This document shows, one piece after another, positions 34,861-42,846 of a DNA stretch of 64,000 nt. Source of the DNA: Ruminococcus sp. YE71 (lineage in GTDB: Bacteria; Bacillota; Clostridia; Oscillospirales; Ruminococcaceae); contig NZ_FPIR01000001.1 of NCBI RefSeq assembly GCF_900119155.1, positions 346,432 through 410,431 on the forward strand, given 5' to 3'. Both the position numbers and the translations under genes were made by a program. A model generated the notes under the pieces. It saw only the letters and a program-made list of their open reading frames with translations, did no database searches and was not told where the DNA came from. Position 1 is the stretch's first letter, and every line of letters starts with the position of its first letter.

Positions 34861-37239
34861 TCATTCCGTATCGGAAGAATAGTATTCCTCAAACCTCGGG
34901 CGGGCTTTTTTGTAGCATTCCTCAAGCCTGCTGTCGAACTGGGTACCCATCCCCTCAAGGATGATGCTGTCGGCTTTCTCGAAGGACATCCTTTCCTTGT
35001 ACACGCGCTTTGAAACGAGGGCGTCGTAAACGTCCGCCACAGCCATTATCCTCGCTTCCAGCGGTATCTCCTCGTCTCTGAGCTTTTCGGGATAGCCCGA
35101 ACCGTCAACGCGCTCGTGATGATAGTGCGCCATATTCTCCGCGATGCGTCTGAACTCAACGTCGTCGGTGTTGCGGAGTATCTCCCCGACGATGCGTGCG
35201 CCCTCCGCGGCGTGGGTCTTCATCACCTCAAATTCCTCGGGGGTGAACCTTCCCGGCTTGCGCAGGATAACGTCGTCAACGGCTATCTTTCCGAGGTCGT
35301 GCATCGGGGCGGCTTTTATGACGTTCTCATAGAACTCGTCGCTCTGCGAAAAGCCGCCGTCCTTCTTCATCTCGTCCACAAGCATCCGCACGAGGTCGCT
35401 TGTCCTTCGGATGTGACCGCCCGTGGAATTATCGCGGCTCTCGACCATGGTCGCCATGCCCACCACAAGGTCGTTCTGCATCCCGATGATGTGCTCCGCC
35501 TTCGCCGCCACCTCATTTTCAAGACGAGTCTCGTACTTCTTCATGAAGAAGTAGTTGCTGACGAAACCGCCCACAGCCACCGCGAACAGCCCGAGCACGC
35601 TGAGTATGCTGATAAGGCTCGTGGTCTTCAGCTCACGGTCGAGCAGTTCGATATATTCGTCCTCGCTCATGGCGAGAATGTCAGGGGAAGCGGTGCCTGC
35701 ATGGTAGTCCCGAAGCGCGGCGATGACCTGACGGGTAGCGTCGCTCTCTATCTTGTTCATCCAGATGATGCCAAGGTAGATTATCAGCGAGATGAGCGCC
35801 ACCCACACGACTATCGCACGTCCGAAATGCCGCGCATGGTCCTTCGCGATGACCCTGTGGAAGAATATCAGCCCGAACACCGACCAGAGTATGAACAGCA
35901 GATATGTCTCCGTTTCAAGCGTGCCCGTGCCGAGCCCCGGGGTTATCAGCACAGCCCCGAAGACTATCATGACCGCAAGCACAGTGAGCCCCGTGAAGTA
36001 TTCCCTTCTGTCGCGGTTCGCCTTTGCGCACTTCATCGCCGCCGCCGAGATGAAACCGTAGAGGAAGGTCGCGATTATCGTGGTCACATCGACTATCCAG
36101 CCGATAGCCGACCGCCCGAGAAACGGCACGAAGGACGACATGACCGCCACCGACACTATCGCTTTCGAGGGGATGCCCCTGCTGTTGAGTTCGGCGTACT
36201 TTTCGGATATGACCGAGTGTCTGCCGACGGCGTACATGAGCCTGCTAAGCGCCCATGTGTTTGCGATAAGGCTCGTGACGATGAGCGCGAACAGCGAAAC
36301 GAACAGCAGTATCAGCCCCGCGTCCCCGAGGTAATGCTCCGCGGCGTAGAATGCGGGCAGAGCCTCGATACCGTTCAGACTGCCGAGGTCGCTGATATAG
36401 CCGAGCCAGTTTTCGTACTCCGAAGGATACGCCGTCACCGAAAGGAGCGTGACGAATATGTACATCAGCGTCGTGATGATGACCGACACCGACAGTATCC
36501 CGAACAGCTTTTTCTTCGGGAAGCCGAACTCCTTCGAGGAATGGGTGATGCTCTCAAACCCGATGAACGCCCAGGGGGATATGAAGGCTATCTTCATCAC
36601 CTGCCCGAAAGGCTTGCTGTCGGGGATGAACAGCGGTCTCATGCCCGAGGACAGGTCGGGATGCTTCACCGCTGCCGCCGCAAAGCAGACGGTTATGCCG
36701 ATGAGAAATACCGCCGCCAGCACGACCATCAGCACCGCTGACAGCTTCCTGCTCCTCATCAGGAACAGGGCGGTCAGCCATATCACCGCCACCGTCAGAA
36801 ACATCTCCCCGAGGCAGACATCGTACCCGAAAATGGTGTACAGATGCCCGAAACAGAAAAAGTCCCCGAAGATGTACCTTGCGAACAGCGGAACAGCCGT
36901 GGCGTTCGCCCAGAATATGGATATGTACAGCAGAAAAACGAACCATGATATGAGAAACGCACGGTCGTACCCGAAAATGTTTTTCGTGTATGAGAATATC
37001 CCCGAGCTGTCGGGGTATTTGTTCGCAACATAGTGATAATTGCGGCAGACGAGCAGCATTATGGCGGCGCCGATGAGCAGACCGAGGGTGCTCCCCAGCG
37101 GCCCTGCCTGTCTGAGGTAGGTGTTGCTTGTGACGACGAGGGAGCCCCAGCCCACGCTTGTCCCGACGGCGAATGCGGCCGCCATGACAGGCGTCATGAA
37201 TTTCTCGGGCTCATTGACCTTTCTCTCCGAAGCTGACAT
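34861..37239 (-). CDS. Amino-acid-permease-like membrane domain fused to HD-GYP phosphodiesterase
   Basis: 792 aa. Residues ~12-495 form an APC-superfamily permease (12-helix pattern; start motif GTSVGWGSLVV, then SPWAFIGFESITHSSKEFG), with two further hydrophobic segments (~475 and ~555). After a linker comes a full HD-GYP domain (~585-785): HD in PMHDLGKIAVDD, HHE and GYP in YHHERVDGSGYPEKL, and the trailing VADVYDALVSKRVYK. HD-GYP enzymes hydrolyse c-di-GMP (some also cGAMP), so the permease half may act as a nutrient-sensing input. Start has a weak AAGGTCTGGA. All catalytic motifs look intact. Confidence 0.88.
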   Translation of the reverse strand: MSASERKVNEPEKFMTPVMAAAFAVGTSVGWGSLVVTSNTYLRQAGPLGSTLGLLIGAAIMLLVCRNYHYVANKYPDSSGIFSYTKNIFGYDRAFLISWFVFLLYISIFWANATAVPLFARYIFGDFFCFGHLYTIFGYDVCLGEMFLTVAVIWLTALFLMRSRKLSAVLMVVLAAVFLIGITVCFAAAAVKHPDLSSGMRPLFIPDSKPFGQVMKIAFISPWAFIGFESITHSSKEFGFPKKKLFGILSVSVIITTLMYIFVTLLSVTAYPSEYENWLGYISDLGSLNGIEALPAFYAAEHYLGDAGLILLFVSLFALIVTSLIANTWALSRLMYAVGRHSVISEKYAELNSRGIPSKAIVSVAVMSSFVPFLGRSAIGWIVDVTTIIATFLYGFISAAAMKCAKANRDRREYFTGLTVLAVMIVFGAVLITPGLGTGTLETETYLLFILWSVFGLIFFHRVIAKDHARHFGRAIVVWVALISLIIYLGIIWMNKIESDATRQVIAALRDYHAGTASPDILAMSEDEYIELLDRELKTTSLISILSVLGLFAVAVGGFVSNYFFMKKYETRLENEVAAKAEHIIGMQNDLVVGMATMVESRDNSTGGHIRRTSDLVRMLVDEMKKDGGFSQSDEFYENVIKAAPMHDLGKIAVDDVILRKPGRFTPEEFEVMKTHAAEGARIVGEILRNTDDVEFRRIAENMAHYHHERVDGSGYPEKLRDEEIPLEARIMAVADVYDALVSKRVYKERMSFEKADSIILEGMGTQFDSRLEECYKKARPRFEEYYSSDTE

Positions 37240-37450
37240 TTTCCAGACCTTCTTTCATATGGGCGGCAGTCTGTGCCGACCTTTAAATATTTGAAGAAAT
37301 CCGTATATATTATACCACATTTCCCTTGTGATTTCAAGTGTTTCAGCCCTGTCCAGCCGACGCGGGAAACGGGTCTTTTACAAATATCACAGCATCGGTT
37401 TTTATTTCCGCTCGATAACCGTTCAAATCTACAATTTGTCCGTTTTTGTA

Positions 37451-37479
37451 TTGACATCACAGGGGAGTTGTGTTAGAAT
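37451..37479 (+). promoter_or_regulatory. Promoter for candidate small RNA
   Basis: TTGACA (37451-37456), 17-bp spacer, TAGAAT (37474-37479). Confidence 0.7.
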
Positions 37480-37485
37480 TAATCT

Positions 37486-37546
37486 GTACCGAGGCAACAC
37501 TTGACAAAGGTCAACCGCATACGCGCTGCCTCGGATACATTTTTTT
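37486..37546 (+). ncRNA. Candidate ~60-nt structured small RNA
   Basis: Starts directly after a good promoter. Outer stem CCGAGGCA (37489-37496) with TGCCTCGG (37527-37534) encloses a small hairpin TTGAC/GTCAA (37501-37514), and a T7 run follows at 37540-37546. There is no ORF and the next gene begins ~345 bp later past a repeat array. It could be a stand-alone sRNA or an attenuated leader; no known family was recognised. Confidence 0.55.
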
Positions 37547-37636
37547 GTTTGTTTTAGCCCCATTTTACTTTCGTGTTGCTAATAAAACAAAGTAGTGCTG
37601 ACTGTGAGTGCTATTTGGGGAAACCTTTCTTCTAGC

Positions 37637-37788
37637 CGTGCGAAGCTAAGGCGGACGTGCGAAGCTAAGGCGGACGTGCGAAGCTAAGGCGGACGTGCGA
37701 AGCTAAGGCGGACGTGCGAAGCTAAGGCGGACGTGCGTAGCTAAGGCGGACGTGCGAAGCTAAGGCGGACGTGCGAAGCTAAGGCGGG
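37637..37788 (+). repeat. 19-bp tandem repeat, 8 copies
   Basis: Eight contiguous units of CGTGCGAAGCTAAGGCGGA starting at 37637 with period 19; unit 6 (37732) has CGTAG for CGAAG and the last ends GGG. It interrupts the hairpin of the dispersed GC-rich repeat (GGGGAAACCTTTCTT before, GGGTTTCCCCCGG after). Other copies: 3 at 14245-14299, 1 at ~29232, 1 diverged at ~26262. Confidence 0.92.
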
Positions 37789-37891
37789 TTTCCCCCGGTA
37801 AAACCCACAGGCAACAGCGCAAACTCTGATCCATATGCAGGAACACTTTTGTAAAAAGGGAGTTGTTTTATTGCGAAAGGATAGGTAGATC

Positions 37892-39004
37892 ATGAATCAA
37901 TTCAGAAAAACGCTCGCATTCTGTGCTGCTTCCGTAGTCATCCTCTCGAGCATGGCGGTGCTTCAGGCAAATGCCGCAAATTCGCCTGCACCCATGGCTG
38001 AAACAGCTGCTTTTGATACTCAGGGCGGATGGCACGATGATACTTCGGGCTCAAGCTCAACTACCGTGACACCGAGCGTCAGGGTCTCGACCACTACCGT
38101 CAAGGCAGGCGAAACAGGTTCTATTACTGTCAGCATGGACAGCAACCCCGGTCTTGTGTCATGGAAGTTCTTACTCGACTACGATTCAAACGCTATCGAG
38201 ATCACGGGCATCACTCCCGGAGCGTTCAAGAACGCGTCATGCGGCTCGCTGAATTCCGATCCGTTCGCTTTCTACTGGAACGATAATTCCAAGGGCAATA
38301 ACACCTCAAACGGCACTATCGCGACCATCAGCTTCAAAGTCAAGCCCGAAGCTGCTCCAGGCAGCTACAACCTGACCCTTTCGGGCAGCGCTGCCGACAT
38401 CTACAACGCTTCCCGCACAAGAGTCAAGTTCAACTACGGCACGGGTAGGGTAAACGTCACCGACAATCCCGCTCTCAAGAACCCGACTGTCAGCTACACC
38501 CCCGGCGACGGCAGCGTGAAACTCAGCTGGACTTCCGTTCCCACAGCGCAGAAGTACGCTGTAGTGGCTTACCTTAACGGAAACTGGAAGACCCTCGCAG
38601 AAGGCAACACCAACACCTACACCGTCAGGGGTCTTACCGCAGGCGATCAGTACAAGGTAGCTGTCCTCGCATACGTATACGGCGGATGGAACACCAGAGA
38701 CTTTTCCAAAGCCATCTACGTGACCCCCAACGCCGCACCTGCATACCCAAAAGTATCTTCTCAGGTTCAGGGCAACACTTTCAAGCTCAGCTGGACTGCC
38801 GTTTCGGGCGCTCAGGGATATGCCGTAGGCTATCAGAAGGGCGGCAAGTGGAAGATCCTCAAGAGCGTTTCCGCTTCGACCACTTCCTATTCCCAGAGCG
38901 GAGTTCCCTTGGGCACATACAAGGTGGCAGTCATCGCCAAGAAAAACGGCAACTGGGACACATCGGCCATAGCCAAGAGCGCGACCACCATCACTATCAG
39001 ATGA
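37892..39004 (+). CDS. Cohesin protein with two CBM37/FN3-like modules (candidate mini-scaffoldin)
   Basis: 370 aa. Signal peptide ~1-29, short Ser/Thr linker, then a cohesin-type domain (~60-190: VRVSTTTVKAGETGSITVSM, GLVSWKFLLDYDSNAIEITG, GTIATISFKVKPEAAPG). Two FN3-like modules follow (~196-283 and ~286-370), with the second strongly similar to the GH48 C-terminus (SWTAVSGAQGYAVGYQKGGK, GVPLGTYKVAVIAKKNGNWD). The only cohesin in this window, while four enzymes have dockerins. No membrane anchor or sortase signal, so any surface attachment would have to come from the CBM37-like modules. Start follows AAAGGATAGG. Confidence 0.85.
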   Translation: MNQFRKTLAFCAASVVILSSMAVLQANAANSPAPMAETAAFDTQGGWHDDTSGSSSTTVTPSVRVSTTTVKAGETGSITVSMDSNPGLVSWKFLLDYDSNAIEITGITPGAFKNASCGSLNSDPFAFYWNDNSKGNNTSNGTIATISFKVKPEAAPGSYNLTLSGSAADIYNASRTRVKFNYGTGRVNVTDNPALKNPTVSYTPGDGSVKLSWTSVPTAQKYAVVAYLNGNWKTLAEGNTNTYTVRGLTAGDQYKVAVLAYVYGGWNTRDFSKAIYVTPNAAPAYPKVSSQVQGNTFKLSWTAVSGAQGYAVGYQKGGKWKILKSVSASTTSYSQSGVPLGTYKVAVIAKKNGNWDTSAIAKSATTITIR

Positions 39005-39030
39005 CAAACAACTCTTCCTATAATATTTCG

Positions 39031-39070
39031 CAGACCTGCCGCGCTGTACGTGGCAGGTCTGCTGTTGTTT
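39031..39070 (+). terminator. Terminator of cohesin gene
   Basis: 10-bp stem CAGACCTGCC/GGCAGGTCTG with 11-nt loop, then CTGTTGTTT. Confidence 0.88.
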
Positions 39071-39076
39071 ATGTGT

Positions 39077-39137
39077 ATTTTGAGCCGCAAATTTTCGCTT
39101 TCGGCTGCACGTCTAAAACCTTGATAAGCCCGAAATC
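39077..39137. repeat. Direct repeat, left copy, of ssrA-flanking sequence
   Basis: Contains GCCGCAAATTTTCGCTTTCG and GATAAGCCCGAAATCA; matches the right copy at 39957-40020 at roughly three quarters of positions. The two copies bracket a cluster of gene fragments beside ssrA. Confidence 0.6.
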
Positions 39138-39229
39138 AAAAGAATAAATAATAAAGAACAAAGAATACGCAATAATACAGAAACGCCCCTAATAATATTA
39201 TTCCTTACTCTTTGTTCGATATTCGCTAT

Positions 39230-39439
39230 AATTTAAGCCCCTCAGCGATAAGACGGGTATCAAGGAATACAAGCACGTTACCGAAAGCGACGGGCGCAAG
39301 TTTATTTCTGTCGGGCTTGTTGATGATAACGAGCGCTGCATGGTATGGGACGAACCGCGAAACATAGAGCTATACGACGAAAACAAGCCGCTTGACCGCG
39401 ATCATTATTTTGCCACAAATACTCGTCAACCATGCTGAC
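39230..39439 (+). pseudogene. Fragment of an unidentified protein gene
   Basis: A frame open from just after a TAA to a TGA at 39437-39439 reads protein-like sequence (DKTGIKEYKHVTESDGRKFI, then GLVDDNERCMVWDEPRNIEL) but has no start or ribosome site. I do not recognise the family. It is followed on the opposite strand by an insertion-sequence fragment that overlaps its end. Confidence 0.45.
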
Positions 39440-39548
39440 GAGAGCAGGCTTGCAAAGAATATATTGCTGCATAACTTCCTTTTCCTTCAAGGTACTCTTG
39501 CACAGCTGCTATTCGTTCTTCATCCGTTAGCTTACTTCTTCTTGGCAT
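39426..39548 (-). pseudogene. Truncated transposase OrfA N-terminus (IS3-like)
   Basis: 40-residue ORF starting MPRRSKLTDEERIAAVQEYL with good AAGGGGG upstream; the start resembles the helix-turn-helix region of IS3/IS150-type OrfA. The homologous reading stops after GKGSYAAIY and the frame ends soon afterwards, so the element is truncated. Upstream sequence holds an imperfect inverted repeat (CCCTTAGATTTTCCACAC ... GTGTGTCTACTCTAAGGG) that may be the IS end. Confidence 0.6.
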
Positions 39549-39628
39549 AAAAATACCCCCTTAGATTTTCCACACTTTCGTTTTTTCGTGTGTCTACTCT
39601 AAGGGGATTATATCAGTATGACTCTCCG

Positions 39629-39815
39629 CTATATTTTTATTTTAAACTTCTCCACCCATCCAAACTCATCCAGTCGTAATTCCCTTTTCAGCTCATCCTC
39701 TGTCGGAAGATAAGTCAGGTACTTTGAAGCAAAGATCTGATTATTGTCCTCGGGCAGCGTGTATTCCACTACCGCATCGTTCTTTTAGATGCACAGCACG
39801 ATACCGATAGTTTAC
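39629..39815 (-). pseudogene. C-terminal fragment of YhcG-like (DUF1016/PDDEXK) nuclease
   Basis: Minus-strand frame reads ...KNDAVVEYTLPEDNNQIFAS then KYLTYLPTEDELKRELRLDE, the typical C-terminus of DUF1016 proteins, preceded by TIGIVLCI and an in-frame stop. Only ~60 residues of a normally ~330-aa protein remain. Confidence 0.65.
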
Positions 39816-39956
39816 TCACATCATCCACATGAACGTGTGACGGTGCCGTCAAATCAGTTTAAAAAAGTCCCATCATTACACCGTTTTCGGGCATTATTTC
39901 CGTGTGATTCTGTGTGATTTCATGTGATTTTGGTGCATTTTTGACTGTTTATAGTG

Positions 39957-40020
39957 CATTTCAAACCGCAAATGTTCACTTTTGGCCGCACATCCAAAAA
40001 CGCAAAAAAGCCCGTAATCA
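39957..40020. repeat. Direct repeat, right copy, overlapping the ssrA terminator
   Basis: Contains ACCGCAAATGTTCACTTTTG and AAGCCCGTAATCA; partner of 39077-39137, 880 bp away. It includes one arm of the tmRNA terminator, so the left copy is a duplication of the ssrA downstream flank. Confidence 0.6.
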
Positions 40021-40044
40021 CGCGGTTTGCGGCAATTACGGGCT
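40003..40044 (-). terminator. Terminator of tmRNA
   Basis: Stem AGCCCGTAAT/ATTACGGGCT; on the minus strand followed by TTTTTTGCG. Confidence 0.85.
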
Positions 40045-40052
40045 ATTCCGTA

Positions 40053-40425
40053 TGGTGGAGGCGAGGGGAGTCGAACCCCTGTCCGAAAACCCATCCCCAC
40101 GAATTTCTACGAGTGTAGCTTGTTATTTCGGCACAGTCTCCGAACTAAGCCAATTCCCTCCCAACGCCGCAAACAAGCACGCAGCGGAGGTCGGTAGGCT
40201 GTCATACATCAACGGACTACAGCCATCGTCCGCTGACGTTCACCACTGATCGACGCCTTTACCCGAGCCGTGGTACTCACGGGCAAGACGAGCGCTGACT
40301 TAAGCAGCAGCTAAAGCAAAATTATCGTTGTCGTCTAATTTTAAAACGTGCGCCTTTTTACGGGATTTTCGCTTCCCGACTCGCTTATCATGCTTCAAGA
40401 TCCCCGTCGAAACCTTTACGCCCCC
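40053..40425 (-). ncRNA. ssrA: Transfer-messenger RNA (tmRNA)
   Basis: Minus-strand 5' end GGGGGCGTAAAGGTTTCGAC and 3' end TTCGACTCCCCTCGCCTCCA followed by CCA are the conserved tRNA-like ends; the acceptor pairs GGGGGC-type 5' bases with the 3' end. The tag frame ends ...DDNDNFALAAA before TAA. The ALAAA tail is the degradation tag of rescued proteins. The frame upstream reads AHVLKL, so the resume codon could not be fixed; a tag beginning at GCG would be longer than usual. The partner gene smpB lies ~1.2 kb upstream on the same strand. Confidence 0.96.
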
Positions 40426-40607
40426 TTAATTCACGTTACGCATGGCGGAGCCATGCTTACTTTGTTTGGGTATGCGGCTATCGCACCGCGTTTTTGCGGT
40501 TTGCCTGATACCCTCGTTTGTGCTCACTGCCCCGATACTGTGAGCTTATTTGCTCACATCACGTTGGTTTTGAGCTATATGTCATGCCCGTTCGGGCTTG
40601 TGACCTT
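40426..40607. other. Cluster of small palindromes upstream of ssrA
   Basis: Within 180 bp are four short hairpins: GCATGGCGGAGCCATGC, CCGCGTTTTTGCGG, GTGAGCTTATTTGCTCAC and ATGCCCGTTCGGGCTT. No consensus promoter for ssrA was found here, so transcription from upstream genes followed by processing is possible. Confidence 0.5.
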
Positions 40608-41114
40608 TCACGCGAAGCCGTGATTGACCATCTGCCATTCGCCGGTCGCGTCCTTTTCCATGCAGAAACTGAAAGCATCGGTCGTGCTGTAATTGTCAGC
40701 CCAGCCCTGAAATCCAGGCTCGACATACCCGACGTAGATCTTGCAGATATACCAGATCTGCCCGTACTCATTCTCGGGGTCGAAGTCGTTGTAATCGCGG
40801 GCGTTGAACTTCACCTCAAGAAAGTAAAGCTCGCCGTCCTTCGACAGCTCTCTGACACCGTTCTGCCATGCCGTGCGGATATCCTCCGCGGTGAAGCCCC
40901 ATTCGGGGTCGGGTTCAAACCCGTTCCCGACGAACTCGGTCGGGTAAGTTTCGCCCTTCTTAACGCCGATATCCTTCTCTATGCGCCGCCAGTTCGGTCG
41001 GTAAAAGACCGCGTTGATAACGCCGTTCCCGACAAGCATCAGCACCGTAGTGATGACAAGAGCGCCGATGAGTATCGCAAACGTCCAGCCGGATCTTTTA
41101 AGTGCGTTTTTCAT
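40608..41114 (-). CDS. Hypothetical single-pass membrane protein
   Basis: 168 aa. One N-terminal membrane helix (~11-33), the remaining ~135 residues extracellular with many Trp, Tyr and Asp. Family not recognised. Its start overlaps the stop of the lipoprotein gene (4 bp). With smpB first, these form a three-gene operon that points at ssrA. Confidence 0.7.
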   Translation of the reverse strand: MKNALKRSGWTFAILIGALVITTVLMLVGNGVINAVFYRPNWRRIEKDIGVKKGETYPTEFVGNGFEPDPEWGFTAEDIRTAWQNGVRELSKDGELYFLEVKFNARDYNDFDPENEYGQIWYICKIYVGYVEPGFQGWADNYSTTDAFSFCMEKDATGEWQMVNHGFA

Positions 41115-41659
41115 TCGCTTGAACTAAATATATAAACTCTTTCGAGCTCGATCGCATATTCGCCGCTGCTCAGTTTAAAGGCGTGGAAAAGAATAAACGC
41201 CGTTCCCTTGTCGCATTTAACGTCGATACCGATGTCAAAGGTCTTGTCCGGATACTCCGCCGATTCAGCGTCCGCCTGACCTGCCTTGATAATATCCGAA
41301 GGCTCGGTGCTGATCTTACAGTCCGTGACCCAATCCTCAGCGCGTATCATGTCCCAGTATTCGCTGCGGCTCATTTCGGTGTTGAACTCTTCTCTCGCTT
41401 CATCGAAGCGCATCTCATCGAATGCTGCGCTTTTATCATCATCCTGAACACAAGCTGCGATCTTCAAAGCCCTTGCTGTGAGCTGCCTGACTTCCGTCTC
41501 GGAGAGCTTATTGGTAAGCCTGTCAGAATAAGTGACAGGATAATCCGCAGCGGCTGCACTCATCTGCCATTCGGAATCGAGCCTGCTCCCTGTCTGACTG
41601 CACCCTGACAATGCGAAAATACCGGCAGATATCACAGCCAGAATAACTGACCATCTCAT
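41111..41659 (-). CDS. Hypothetical lipoprotein
   Basis: 182 aa with lipoprotein signal [20 protein letters not shown] (Cys 20), then a soluble domain of unknown type. Start overlaps the smpB stop by 4 bp and stop overlaps the next gene by 4 bp, so the three are translationally coupled. Confidence 0.72.
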   Translation of the reverse strand: MRWSVILAVISAGIFALSGCSQTGSRLDSEWQMSAAAADYPVTYSDRLTNKLSETEVRQLTARALKIAACVQDDDKSAAFDEMRFDEAREEFNTEMSRSEYWDMIRAEDWVTDCKISTEPSDIIKAGQADAESAEYPDKTFDIGIDVKCDKGTAFILFHAFKLSSGEYAIELERVYIFSSSE

Positions 41660-42129
41660 CTGTTGAAGTCCTTCATCGCCCTGTCGATATCGCGCTGAGC
41701 GGACTTTTTCGCCATGTCGTCGCGCTTGTCGTAGAGCTTTTTACCCTTGCAGAGCCCCATGCACAGCTTCACGCGGCTGCCCTTGAAATAGAGGGACAGC
41801 GGTATCAGCGTCAGACCCTCCTGCTGGACTTTGCCGAACAGGCGGTTGATCTCCGCCTTGTGGAGCAGCAGCCTGCGCTCACGACGCGGGTCGCGGTTGA
41901 AGATGTTGCCCTTTTCGTAGGGGCTGATGTGCATACCCTTGACCCAGCACTCGCCGTCCTCGATGGCGCACCATGCATCCTTGAGGTTCACGCTGCCCGT
42001 GCGGATGCCCTTGACCTCTGTGCCGCAGAGTTCGATGCCGCACTCGAATTTTTCGAGGACGAAATATTCGTGGTACGCCTTTCGGTTGTCGGCGATGGTC
42101 TTGAAGTTCTCCTGTTTCTTTTCGGACAT
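41656..42129 (-). CDS. smpB: SsrA-binding protein SmpB
   Basis: 157 aa from the ATG at 42129 (AAAGAGG at good spacing; a GTG three codons upstream is less likely). Typical SmpB features: [48 protein letters not shown] and the basic C-terminal tail [20 protein letters not shown]. It binds tmRNA and delivers it to stalled ribosomes. First gene of a coupled operon; ssrA lies downstream on the same strand. Confidence 0.95.
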   Translation of the reverse strand: MSEKKQENFKTIADNRKAYHEYFVLEKFECGIELCGTEVKGIRTGSVNLKDAWCAIEDGECWVKGMHISPYEKGNIFNRDPRRERRLLLHKAEINRLFGKVQQEGLTLIPLSLYFKGSRVKLCMGLCKGKKLYDKRDDMAKKSAQRDIDRAMKDFNR

Positions 42130-42545
42130 TGTGTTCACCTCTTTCTGTCCTTGGGTAGTATTATATTATAGCATCCCGCGCGGAGATTGTCAAGGCTTCA
42201 TCCGCTGATTTTACACATTGTTCACAAAGTTTCTGCCCGCGAATTTTGTACGCAAACAGACATCTGTTCACACAATATTAATCACGCCTGCCGATTAATC
42301 CGCCATAAAATGCCAATAATTCAATCGTTCAAGTACGAATTAAAGGACTTTGTTGAAAAACCCCTGTTGAAGAAACTCAGTAAATAACGCAAGTTTTTAA
42401 CAGTTTCAACAGGTTTTTCAACAGAAAATCGACCTTCAGGGTTGAAATCTTCCGAGTTTTCAACTTTTTGTTGAAAAAGCGGCGTTTTTTACCTTAATAT
42501 GGGAACGATCTTGCCGATTGGCCAGAGTCAGGAGTGTGTCGAAAA
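42130..42545. other. Non-coding region with repeated GTTGAAAA-type palindromes
   Basis: 416 bp. At 42351-42377 and 42402-42423 lie complementary arms (TGTTGAAAAACC..CTGTTGAA versus TTCAACAGGTTTTTCAACA) forming a ~20-bp hairpin; a second set (GTTGAAA 42441, TTTTCAAC ~42457, TTGTTGAAAA ~42469) follows. No gene recognised; the first ~200 bp show nothing clear. Confidence 0.55.
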
Positions 42546-42797
42546 ATGTTGAAAGGCATAAATAAACAAATAATCGAGATAAAATGTACAGATAACGAAC
42601 ATTTTGAAAAAGCTCTGTTATTTGTGCGAAGGGGCAGCAGCACGCTTCCCTACGACGAATTGCTCGGAAGTGCCGAGCAGTTCACGGGTCAGCTGAGCGG
42701 TGAGAGCCGCCGCAGGGTCAGCAGGCTGTGGATCGGGGCGGCGTGTGCTCTGGCTGTGGCGTCCGCCGCGGCTGCCCTCATGCTGTTTCTGCTGTAA
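42546..42797 (+). CDS. Small tail-anchored hypothetical protein
   Basis: 83 aa from ATG 42546 with AGGAG 11 nt upstream. Soluble N-terminal ~55 residues, then a C-terminal membrane helix (~60-82) at the very end, so a tail-anchored topology. Family not recognised. Convergent with the dipicolinate synthase genes. Confidence 0.6.
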   Translation: MLKGINKQIIEIKCTDNEHFEKALLFVRRGSSTLPYDELLGSAEQFTGQLSGESRRRVSRLWIGAACALAVASAAAALMLFLL

Positions 42798-42846
42798 CGA
42801 GACCCGACCGCCCCGACAGCTGTGTTCGGGACGGTCGCGGAGAGGT

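Noticed and set aside
35116..36741. 541-codon plus-strand ORF over the permease/HD-GYP gene
   Set aside because: Antisense shadow; translation is His/Arg-rich and unlike any known protein.
37637..37788. Repeat array that could be mistaken for a CRISPR
   Set aside because: The units are contiguous 19-mers with no spacers, and no cas genes are present.
39914..40249. 111-codon plus-strand ORF across the tmRNA
   Set aside because: It overlaps the tmRNA's conserved tRNA-like end in antisense; the DNA is explained by ssrA.
42351..42475. GTTGAAAA palindromes as a replication origin or DnaA-box cluster
   Set aside because: No TTATNCACA-type boxes are seen and no dnaA/dnaN genes are near.
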